From positions 107,260 through 171,259 of the forward strand of contig JABAHL010000005.1 in assembly GCA_019353055.1 (NCBI GenBank): DNA of 64,000 nucleotides, given 5' to 3'. The notes beneath the pieces are model-generated. The model was not told the DNA's origin. It ran no database searches and saw only the letters and a program-made list of their open reading frames with translations. The DNA comes from Faucicola osloensis_C. GTDB lineage: Bacteria > Pseudomonadota > Gammaproteobacteria > Pseudomonadales > Moraxellaceae. Positions 20,101 through 26,423 of the stretch are shown here, piece by piece. Numbering within the stretch: position 1 is the stretch's first letter; each line of letters begins with the position of its first letter. The position numbers were made by a program, and so were the translations under genes.

Positions 20101-20549
20101 CATTCATGACGATAAGGGTCGCCCATTTTGCTAGGGTGAAACAGTTTGTGCTGAAAACCATTGGTGGATTTGCCAATATCGTGCAGCAGAGCAGATAAAG
20201 TGCTGATAATGGCAATGGCATTGAGATTTTGCCAGTTATTTTCCCATTCGCTGTGCAAGATATTGCGTTTGGTCCGATTGACCGCCACCAGCCCTTGCTC
20301 ACCAAATTTTTTGCGGTTACCCACCACCCACACCAGTTCACTGCGTTGCCGTGTCCTTACCCGATGGCAACTCACGGCGGTAGATTTGGTTGCCGATTGA
20401 CGTAATAACTTTTTGACAGTGTCCAGCCCATCTTCGGTAATGGCGGTTTGCCATACGTTATCGCCAATACGATTGGCAAACGCATCCAAAATACGACGGG
20501 TACGGTTTAACGCCTTTTTTTCACATTGCGAAATAAACGTCACTAGCAT
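17178..20549 (-). CDS. cas3: Cas2-3 fusion (Cas3f) nuclease-helicase
   Basis: A 1123-aa fusion typical of type I-F. The N-terminal ~90 residues form the Cas2 domain (MLVTFISQCEKKALNRTRRILD), which joins Cas1 in spacer integration. The HD nuclease follows (LLHDIGKSTNGFQ near residue 123). The helicase has Walker A STGCGKT near 448, the I-F version of the DEAD box DEPDDFD near 608, and SSATLPPDML in motif III. It degrades DNA after recruitment by the target-bound Csy complex. It starts 35 bp after cas1, so the two form an adaptation/effector operon. Its last codons and stop overlap the plus-strand mini-CRISPR unit. Confidence 0.96.
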   Translation of the reverse strand: MLVTFISQCEKKALNRTRRILDAFANRIGDNVWQTAITEDGLDTVKKLLRQSATKSTAVSCHRVRTRQRSELVWVVGNRKKFGEQGLVAVNRTKRNILHSEWENNWQNLNAIAIISTLSALLHDIGKSTNGFQHKLFHPSKMGDPYRHEWISLKLLIWLVKDCQTDNDVWQRLQKIDEFLASHQPTTQNLQGNIEKSEMDKLPPVAQWVAWLIVTHHRLPPLIEYGFASKVKESFLQIGNRNFAIDLNLYYQKAVKAIAFWVKNPKSIEEMTIKEKEQFFSFDNLVLNSPDWQKQVKRYAKKAQQDVVLQQLSQQSTAIANPFLLMLSRLSVMVADHNYSSLTNADKAKRVQGSKAWEDKLIANTDRKTGEKNQALDEHLLGVARFTAEFCRSLPILHEKLPKLINHEPLVRNTANTLFAWQNKAFKLALSQSEHSEIHGFFGINMASTGCGKTIGNARIMYALANPKKGARLTIALGLRVLTLQTGQSFRQNLKLTDSELAILVGGQAQKQLFDINQHNDDDNYFEQFGSESAESLIDELVDSDDVDATLDELNLGTVVEDNSARKLIGSPIVTCTIDHLMQASECKRGGKYIAPMLRLFSGDLILDEPDDFDQHDMPALSRLVHLAGLFGSRVLLSSATLPPDMLEGLFQAYLAGRKIYNEQFGYATPQVACAWFDENNATSTYCQNHEQFHVAHGTFIQKRCQFLQKQPTRRMAKILPLSMVYHGEKQAQFYQDIATQLLQYASHFHEHHHITACEKKVSIGLIRMANIQPLMQIAQAMHQLASLDGVQDTQFYLCCYHSQQVLALRNRLENRLDKVLTRKNVTAEDFMKRSDIQQAIAKHPDKTNHIFIVLATPVAEVGRDHDYDWALVEPSSMRSIIQLAGRVWRHRTDKVADTPNIGIWQHNIRALKSHVQTHSNHAVFAQPGFENQQYQLDNHDMNELVDTTTLHKIDAVSRIQKSAEPNPKGSLVDLEHQVMADLMNNSGFNVVNAYFKDEQTANRHHVHLSVLTPFRAGRANVEYIIKPDEDTFNIYSSESVKEHGLNYADTVNSVIQPYEIMTVSPLVDVWLDSRLETVLADLGQKFPEFSPNSIVIRFSNVALAEHQNGYYFDERFGCWKKH

Positions 20550-20584
20550 AAATTAATTTTTCCAATCCATTGATTTTCATAAGC

Positions 20585-21568
20585 TTACAATGTTTCAAAG
20601 TCTTTTTTTAATGCCAAATCTTTCACCGTATCGAACATCACATCCAAGGCTTTATAAGTGGTAAAATAATTCAGACATTCTTGGCGAAATTCCTGCTCAC
20701 TGGTATTTTCTTTGGCACAAATAAAGGCAAGCGGTAGCACAATTGCATCTTTAACGATGTCCGCAATATCAAACACCAATGCCCCACGCCGTGTCTTACC
20801 GTGCATGACCGCAAAACCATGCGGAATACCCAATACCCAAGCAGTGGTTGCCCCGAGTCCGTACGCCAAATAATTACCGTGATTCAAGAAGCTATTGGCT
20901 TTATCCATCCCGTCATGCTCACGGCTAAAGCCTGCATTATCGGTATGAATTGACGCTAACTTATACAATTCTTTAGTCATACGGGCTTCAAGCTGTAATA
21001 AGTGCATAACTTCAGTTTGCTTAGGAATATCAGCGCGATAGCGTTCAATTAAGTTCGTCACAGCGTCACTTCTACTGTCAAAACCCATTTGCCGAAAATC
21101 TTTATCGCGACTCCAAATGTTTTGCAAAAATGCCAATCGCGCAAATTGAATGTGTTTGGCGGCTTGCAAGCGTTTGCCATCCTCCCACCACCACGATAGC
21201 CAGCCTTGTATATATTCAGTCGGGCGATATTCTGACTGCGGCGTCATCCATTCGATTTCGGTTCCCATAAACAAAGGCGTACCACCGCCACCGCAAAACC
21301 CGACCAATACCCCCGCTTGCGACAGCATCCGCATGGCAGCTTGGGTAATTGATGTCCCTGTGCCCAATAATATACAAGTGCTGTTGGCAATCGGGATGTT
21401 GTAATAAAGATTCTCTTTTTCGGCTTCAGTAAGATACAACACACGCCCGTCTTTTTGCATGACGCGGCAGTATTGTAGGTAGTAGATATTGGCACGTTTG
21501 GAGTGCAGGATGGTCTTTAAGTCAGAAGACGTAAAGCTATTGTCGGTATAGGGATTGGCGTTTGACAT
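20585..21568 (-). CDS. cas1: Cas1f integrase
   Basis: A 327-aa protein of the I-F Cas1 type that integrates spacers at the leader. The N-terminus SSDLKTILHSKRANIYYLQYCRV is characteristic. The metal-binding residues of the E-H-D set appear in QLEARMTKELYKL (Glu) and HGFAVMHGKTRRGALVFDIAD (His and Asp). No good Shine-Dalgarno motif precedes the ATG. The upstream 270 bp lead into the plasmid origin, from which the Rep gene is read divergently. First gene of cas1-cas2-3. Confidence 0.95.
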   Translation of the reverse strand: MSNANPYTDNSFTSSDLKTILHSKRANIYYLQYCRVMQKDGRVLYLTEAEKENLYYNIPIANSTCILLGTGTSITQAAMRMLSQAGVLVGFCGGGGTPLFMGTEIEWMTPQSEYRPTEYIQGWLSWWWEDGKRLQAAKHIQFARLAFLQNIWSRDKDFRQMGFDSRSDAVTNLIERYRADIPKQTEVMHLLQLEARMTKELYKLASIHTDNAGFSREHDGMDKANSFLNHGNYLAYGLGATTAWVLGIPHGFAVMHGKTRRGALVFDIADIVKDAIVLPLAFICAKENTSEQEFRQECLNYFTTYKALDVMFDTVKDLALKKDFETL

Positions 21569-21836
21569 GATAGAGATGACATAAGTTGATTTTCTTTAGT
21601 CTGTCAAACCATGTTCATGAATGCAATAGGGTAATTATAGTAAAACGACAAGTAGTGACGTTTAGAAAAAACTTAATCTCATAACTTATATTGAGGTGTT
21701 TATTTAGTCAATTGTTAAAATTTGGTTGTTATGGATTTTAATTATCAAAAAAATCTTGATTTAAGAGTTATCAATATTATAAGAGTTATAGATAATTCAC
21801 TATATCGCCATATCACTGCATTTCAGCGTTTAAATG

Positions 21837-21945
21837 TGTACAGATTGCTACCTTAATCTGTACAAATTATTGGAATGAGTTGTACAGATTCTTACCCTTA
21901 CCTGTACAGATTCTTACCTTTAATGTACAAATTCTTGGTTAAGAC
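21837..21945 (+). repeat. Iterons of a Rep_3-type replication origin
   Basis: Five directly repeated units begin with TGTACA at 21837, 21859, 21881, 21903 and 21924 (22, 22, 22 and 21 bp apart). The core is TGTACARATTCTTACC with the last base pairs variable. They lie about 110 bp upstream of the Rep gene in an AT-rich stretch, the standard layout of an iteron-controlled plasmid origin. A further CATGTACATTAAGGTACATT half-palindrome follows at 21989-22008. Confidence 0.85.
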
Positions 21946-22057
21946 AAAATTTTCAACCATCATGGATTTTTGTTATGCTTCTGTAAGTCATGTACATTAA
22001 GGTACATTATATTTTGAGCGAAATTTTTAGCGTTTTTATAATTTAACCAATTTTATT

Positions 22058-23086
22058 GTGTTGAGTAAAAACGTGTCTGAGCTAAACTTTTATGGCAGAG
22101 GTAATAGCCAAATTATGATAACCAAATCCAATACTTTAATTGAGGCGGGTTATGATTTGACTTTTGCCGAACATGATTTGATGACGCTTGCAGTCAATAA
22201 ACTGCACAAAGAGAAAAAAGGTGGTAAACAGGTGATGATTAGCGCTAAAGAGTTTGCGGCGGCTAATAATGTGAGTGATAACTATGCGTACCAAACTCTC
22301 AAAGAAGCTGCGAATACCTTAGGCAATAAGAAACTTAAATTTACCCTATATCTTGACTTAACTCGTCACACTGAAAAAGAAGAAGATAAGCTAACTGTCA
22401 TCAAGCCAAATCATTCTCATTTTACGACGTTACGAGCCGAATACAATTGGCTACAGGGAATTTCTTATCAAGACCAACTTGGCTATATTATTCTGCACTT
22501 TTCTGACCCATTAGCATTTTTGATTGAAAGAACCAATGAGGCCTACACAAAATATGATTATGTTAAAACCATTGAATTTACAGGCTGTAGCAGTAAACGT
22601 CTATATGAATTAGTGAAAAAATGGCAAGATATCAGAAAAGTCCCTGCCATGAGCGTGTTTGAATGGAAAGAATTTTTCGGTGTCGCAGACAAATACCCAC
22701 AAATTTCAGAATTTAAGCGCCGTGTACTTGAACCTGCTATTGAACAAATCAATAAACAAGGCGAGTTCAAATTAACACTTAGAACCACAAAAACGGGACG
22801 GAGTATTAGCCACTTTGCAATCGCCATTAAGTCTGTCAAATCAAAATTTGAATCAGCCAATAGTGGTGCAACCGCTTCAATTCAGCAGATTAAAACGCTT
22901 ACACCCATTCAAGCTAATAAATTTGCTAAATTACTAGCCAATGACAATAACTTTGGGGGTAAATTTGCTCGTTCGGGTGAATCTATGAATGAGTTTATCA
23001 ATCGCTTATCTAATGAACTACAAAAAGATGCTAAAAAAATCGCTGATTACTTACCTTTCTTAAAAAAATGTGGCTTTAAGTTTTAA
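22058..23086 (+). CDS. Plasmid replication initiator (Rep_3 superfamily)
   Basis: A 342-aa protein with two winged-helix modules typical of RepB/RepA (Rep_3). The first spans SNTLIEAGYDLTFAEHDLMTLAVNKLHKE, KEFAAANNVSDNYAYQTLKEA and LGNKKL. The second contains YTKYDYVKTIEFTGCSSKRLYELVKKW and FKRRVLEPAIEQINK. Such proteins bind iterons and open the origin. The iterons just upstream support this. The start is TTG at 22058 in the longest frame; ATG at 22115 (MITKSNTLIEAG) is a plausible alternative that starts right at the conserved domain. Its presence inside a chromosomal-looking island suggests a plasmid was captured, or that the island can replicate. Confidence 0.9.
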   Translation: MLSKNVSELNFYGRGNSQIMITKSNTLIEAGYDLTFAEHDLMTLAVNKLHKEKKGGKQVMISAKEFAAANNVSDNYAYQTLKEAANTLGNKKLKFTLYLDLTRHTEKEEDKLTVIKPNHSHFTTLRAEYNWLQGISYQDQLGYIILHFSDPLAFLIERTNEAYTKYDYVKTIEFTGCSSKRLYELVKKWQDIRKVPAMSVFEWKEFFGVADKYPQISEFKRRVLEPAIEQINKQGEFKLTLRTTKTGRSISHFAIAIKSVKSKFESANSGATASIQQIKTLTPIQANKFAKLLANDNNFGGKFARSGESMNEFINRLSNELQKDAKKIADYLPFLKKCGFKF

Positions 23087-23184
23087 CGCTCTAAATCTAT
23101 CAGCCTCATTAGTAACTACCAAAAAAATAATAGCCTATTCATAAATTACTAAAAATAAATTCACTATTTGACTTATCCAACAAT

Positions 23185-23400
23185 TTAACTACCTGTTTTA
23201 TTAGGTTCATATTGGAACAAATCTCCCACCTGCACATCAAGTGCTTCGCAGATTTTATCAATCGTTTCAAAATCAATTCGTGTGGTTTGATCGTTATAAA
23301 TCTTGTGCATCGTTGATTTACTGATGTCTGTCATTCGAATTAAATCAGCCACTTTCAAACGTCTTTCTGCCAAAAGTACCGGTAAATTACTTTTTATCAT
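23185..23400 (-). CDS. XRE-family transcriptional regulator
   Basis: A ~71-aa helix-turn-helix protein starting at ATG 23400, with AAGG 8 bp upstream; a longer start at 23436 lacks support. The helix-turn-helix reads RRLKVADLIRMTDISKSTMHKIYNDQTTRIDFETIDKICEALDVQVGDLF, a Cro/C1-type fold covering nearly the whole protein. It is divergent from the excisionase/integrase genes and probably represses them through repeats in the shared 140-bp region. Confidence 0.85.
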   Translation of the reverse strand: MIKSNLPVLLAERRLKVADLIRMTDISKSTMHKIYNDQTTRIDFETIDKICEALDVQVGDLFQYEPNKTGS

Positions 23401-23423
23401 ATAAAAAACCTTAATTGACTTAA

Positions 23424-23509
23424 AAAGTACTTGCATTGAACTACATTTTGCATTAAAGTACTTCTATCGAACAATAAAATAGTTTCATAAAACAATTTTG
23501 TTGTTCGAT
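23424..23509. promoter_or_regulatory. Operator-like repeats between regulator and excisionase
   Basis: AAAGTACTT occurs twice (23424-23432 and 23455-23463, 31 bp apart). An inverted pair ATCGAACAA (23466-23474) / TTGTTCGAT (23501-23509) follows. They fill the space between the divergent XRE gene and the excisionase gene and are probable regulator or excisionase sites. Confidence 0.5.
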
Positions 23510-23541
23510 ATATAATAAATTTCATTTCTTAAGAGGTTATT

Positions 23542-23757
23542 ATGACACAAACATATCTGACAACAGAAGAGCTTTCTGAACGCATTAAGTACACGCCACG
23601 CACAATTCGTGTGACCCTTAAGGATAATGTGCTTGTCGAAGGAGTGCATTATATTCGTCCATTTGGTGGTCGTAAAATCTTATATATATGGGAACAAATT
23701 GAAAAAGATATGCGTAACACCTTGTTGGGTAGCATTAATGCAATGGCTTTACAATAA
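23542..23757 (+). CDS. Excisionase-like helix-turn-helix protein
   Basis: A 71-aa MerR/AlpA-like winged helix: LTTEELSERIKYTPRTIRVTLKDNVLVEGVHYIRPFGGRKILYIWEQIEKDM. Position 1 bp to 15 bp before an integrase gene is the classic place for a recombination directionality factor. AAGAGG precedes the ATG. Confidence 0.75.
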   Translation: MTQTYLTTEELSERIKYTPRTIRVTLKDNVLVEGVHYIRPFGGRKILYIWEQIEKDMRNTLLGSINAMALQ

Positions 23758-23772
23758 AACGGGAGAAAATAC

Positions 23773-24951
23773 ATGGCTTCAATTAGAAAGCGCTACGATA
23801 AACTTGTTGTTGATTTTCGCTTTTTGAATAAACGCTGTCGAGAAACAACCAACCTAATCGACACGCCCGAAAATCGAAAAAAACTGGAAAAAATCATCCA
23901 AAAAATGGAAGCAGAAATCACTCTTGGACTATTTGATTATCTCAAATACTTCCCAAAAAGTGAAAAAGGCATTGAACTGATGGCAGTCAAAGAGCGTGTG
24001 CAAAGTTTTCAATCTGACACACCCATATTTAAAGACTTTGCTGAAATTTGGTTTGAAGAAAAGCAAATTGAATGGCGAGCAAGCTACATCGGCAAAATCA
24101 AAGATATTTTGGATAAGTATCTGGTGCCACATTTTGGCAAACGCAGTGTTATCGCTATCACAAGGGCAGATGTGTTAGCCTTCCGTACTTCTCTCGCCAA
24201 AGTGACCTACGGAACAGCTAACAAGCATCTGTCAGCAGCCAGAATTAATTCGATAATGACCACTTTGCGTATGATACTGCAAGAAGCGGCAAAACGCTAT
24301 AAATTTGAAAATCCTTATGAGGATATCAAGGTTTTAAAACTTGATAAGCCTGATATTGAGCCATTCACCATTGAAGAGGTTTGGAAATTTATCAATGGCG
24401 TGCGTAAAGACTATAAAAACTATTACACCGTAAGGTTTTTCACCGGCATGCGAACCAGCGAAATTGATGGACTAACGTGGGATTATGTGGATTTTGACCG
24501 CCGTGAAATCCGTGTTCGCCAAGCCTTTGTCAAAGGCGTAATTGGTAAGCCCAAAACCCAAGAATCCAATCGCGATATTGCTATGTCACCTTGGGTTTAT
24601 GAAGCGCTACAAGCGCAGTACAAAGTCACCCATGGTCGCTCAAAATTCGTGTTTTGCAATCGAGAAGGAGAGCCACTCGATTATCACAATGTCAATCGTA
24701 AAGTGTGGCATCCCACGCTTCGACTGTTAGGGTTAAAAGCCCGTAATGCCTACCAAACCCGCCATACGGCTGCAACGCTATGGCTAGCCGCAGGGGAGGC
24801 GCCAGAATGGATCGCAAGGCAAATGGGGCACGCCAATACCACCATGTTGTTTAAGGTTTATAGCCGCTATGTACCGAATATGACACGCCGTGATGGCAGT
24901 GCTTTTGAAGCTTTAATCGCAAGTAGTCAAAATAAAGAGCAAGGAGAATAG
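23773..24951 (+). CDS. int: Tyrosine integrase (DUF3596 N-terminal arm domain)
   Basis: A 392-aa site-specific recombinase. The N-terminal arm-binding domain (SIRKRYDKLVVDFRFLNKRCRETTNLIDTPENRKKLEKI) fits the DUF3596 class found in phage and plasmid-type integrases. The catalytic domain has R in FFTGMRTSEIDGLTW (about 225), the box II TRHTAATLWLAAG (about 329), GHANTTMLFKVYSRY with the nucleophilic Tyr near 362. It directly follows the excisionase gene. It is the best canonical integrase in the island and the prime candidate for tRNA-Val integration, although it lies 20 kb from the nearest border. Confidence 0.92.
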   Translation: MASIRKRYDKLVVDFRFLNKRCRETTNLIDTPENRKKLEKIIQKMEAEITLGLFDYLKYFPKSEKGIELMAVKERVQSFQSDTPIFKDFAEIWFEEKQIEWRASYIGKIKDILDKYLVPHFGKRSVIAITRADVLAFRTSLAKVTYGTANKHLSAARINSIMTTLRMILQEAAKRYKFENPYEDIKVLKLDKPDIEPFTIEEVWKFINGVRKDYKNYYTVRFFTGMRTSEIDGLTWDYVDFDRREIRVRQAFVKGVIGKPKTQESNRDIAMSPWVYEALQAQYKVTHGRSKFVFCNREGEPLDYHNVNRKVWHPTLRLLGLKARNAYQTRHTAATLWLAAGEAPEWIARQMGHANTTMLFKVYSRYVPNMTRRDGSAFEALIASSQNKEQGE

Positions 24952-24953
24952 TC

Positions 24954-25256
24954 GTGTTGGTTATTGATTATGAAAAATTGCGTCAAACCATTAAACCGCA
25001 TAATAATTTGAATTTTGTCAGCCAAACTGCCTGTGATTTGGCAAGAAAGTTGATTACTGAGTATGGTATTGCTAATGACGATAAGCTGTCTGAATGGCTC
25101 AATGAACAAAAATACAAATCACATAAAGCGCTAATGGTTTGGGTACAGCAACAGTTGCCATTAATTGATAGTGATGAAACGGATTTTGAAAGATATCGTC
25201 AGCTTCGTCGACTATTTTACGCCAATTTTTCAGAGTTTATAGAAGAGGTGCATTAA
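24954..25256 (+). CDS. Hypothetical protein next to integrase
   Basis: A 100-aa helical, soluble protein starting with GTG 2 bp after the integrase stop. It is rich in charged residues with WLNEQKYKSHKALMVWVQQQLP and FERYRQLRRLFYANFSEFIEEVH. No family recognised. It is co-transcribed with the integrase and the next gene (1-bp gap). Confidence 0.65.
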   Translation: MLVIDYEKLRQTIKPHNNLNFVSQTACDLARKLITEYGIANDDKLSEWLNEQKYKSHKALMVWVQQQLPLIDSDETDFERYRQLRRLFYANFSEFIEEVH

Positions 25257-25257
25257 A

Positions 25258-25632
25258 ATGCGTGTACGATTACTGACAAATAATATGCTAAATGGCTATT
25301 CATTGAAAATGTGCCAGGATTATTGGCAACCTTTTAATTATCCAAACCAACATCCGTTTTCACTTGAATGGCATATTAAACATATATGCCATCATTATGA
25401 TGTCACTTCTGAAGAGCTTATTACGAGACTATCGATGGTAAAAGCCTACGATTCTTATATCCGCTGTGATACATGCGGGAAAATGTATGAGTTAAATAAT
25501 CCTTGCAAATTGCCAAAGCAAGACGATTTTATGAGCTGGCAATGTGATGACTGCAAAATATTTAAGCAAAAAGGGGTGATTAATTTACACAGTTTTTTAG
25601 TAAATATAGAAGATGATGATTGTCCATTTTAA
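25258..25632 (+). CDS. Hypothetical protein with a zinc-ribbon-like C-terminus
   Basis: A 124-aa protein that directly follows its neighbour. The C-terminal half has two CxxC knuckles: IRCDTCGKMYEL and WQCDDCKIFKQ, 35 residues apart, a probable zinc ribbon. The N-terminal part is helical. Function unknown; last gene of the integrase operon, followed by a strong terminator. Confidence 0.7.
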   Translation: MRVRLLTNNMLNGYSLKMCQDYWQPFNYPNQHPFSLEWHIKHICHHYDVTSEELITRLSMVKAYDSYIRCDTCGKMYELNNPCKLPKQDDFMSWQCDDCKIFKQKGVINLHSFLVNIEDDDCPF

Positions 25633-25643
25633 ATATGCTCTAC

Positions 25644-25675
25644 AAAAATACCGTCTAGTTTGGCGGTATTTTTTT
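25644..25675 (+). terminator. Intrinsic terminator of the integrase operon
   Basis: Stem AAAAATACCG / CGGTATTTTT with a 10-nt loop, then a T-run; 12 bp after the last stop. Confidence 0.85.
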
Positions 25676-25889
25676 ATCTTAAAAATTAAGTTAGTGTTCT
25701 AACTTTCATAAGTGCTCCAAACGAAGTCTACTTTTTCAAATAATGATTTTTAGTGTGGCGTATCGAAAAAGTAGTGAAAAATAAAACGACATAAGATGTC
25801 GCAGACAATACACCCACTTATTCTCAAAACCTTACATTTTGTTAGAATAAACTAAAATGTTGTTTAAAAATTTTTAATCTAACAAGACT

Positions 25890-26423
25890 ATGACTATTAA
25901 ATTATCAAATCCGACACTGATATACCTACAAAAACTAACTTCGAATCATGCAGACGAACTAAAGCAATGGTATGACATTCAATGTCAAATTTTTCAAAAA
26001 ATGGATGACTTGCAACTGGAGGTGGAAATCAATCGAGCCATCCAGAAGCCAATATTCCTGCAAAAATCGGCTAATCAAAACACTTTTTTAAATAACCTTC
26101 CTGTCTTATTCGCTATTTTGAACAATTACTTTGCTAGCTCGCAGTTGGTTCGTCCATTAACTGTTTTAACTTTTGATGATGAGCAGCTAGATGCAGGGAT
26201 GATCTTTTTTGAAACCATCGAACTTATCGCTCGGCAGAAAAAATTGCTCAATGTTGATGATGAACTTGAACGACTTAGACGGCAGATTGCATCTCTATTA
26301 ACCAAAGAACAGTGGCAATCAATTGTTGGTCATCCTAAGCTTACCCAAAACAAATTTTATCCGCTGTTAGGTATGTCAATTGCCACCGCTTATAACGGCA
26401 AGGAAAAAAGTGATGCCAAATAA
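25890..26423 (+). CDS. Small first gene of the large-recombinase operon
   Basis: A 177-aa mostly helical protein of unknown family. It ends with AYNGKEKSDAK and overlaps the start of the next gene by 11 bp. Always-adjacent small genes accompany some tandem recombinase modules. By position it may be an accessory DNA-binding protein, but no motif shows this. About 260 bp separate it from the upstream terminator, with an AACAAGACT leader before the ATG and no clear ribosome site. Confidence 0.7.
   Translation: MTIKLSNPTLIYLQKLTSNHADELKQWYDIQCQIFQKMDDLQLEVEINRAIQKPIFLQKSANQNTFLNNLPVLFAILNNYFASSQLVRPLTVLTFDDEQLDAGMIFFETIELIARQKKLLNVDDELERLRRQIASLLTKEQWQSIVGHPKLTQNKFYPLLGMSIATAYNGKEKSDAK

Noticed and set aside
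3519..21568. Transposon-associated I-F3 CRISPR (CAST)
   Set aside because: cas1, cas2-3 and a full csy set are present; no tniQ, tnsA, tnsB or tnsC is seen.
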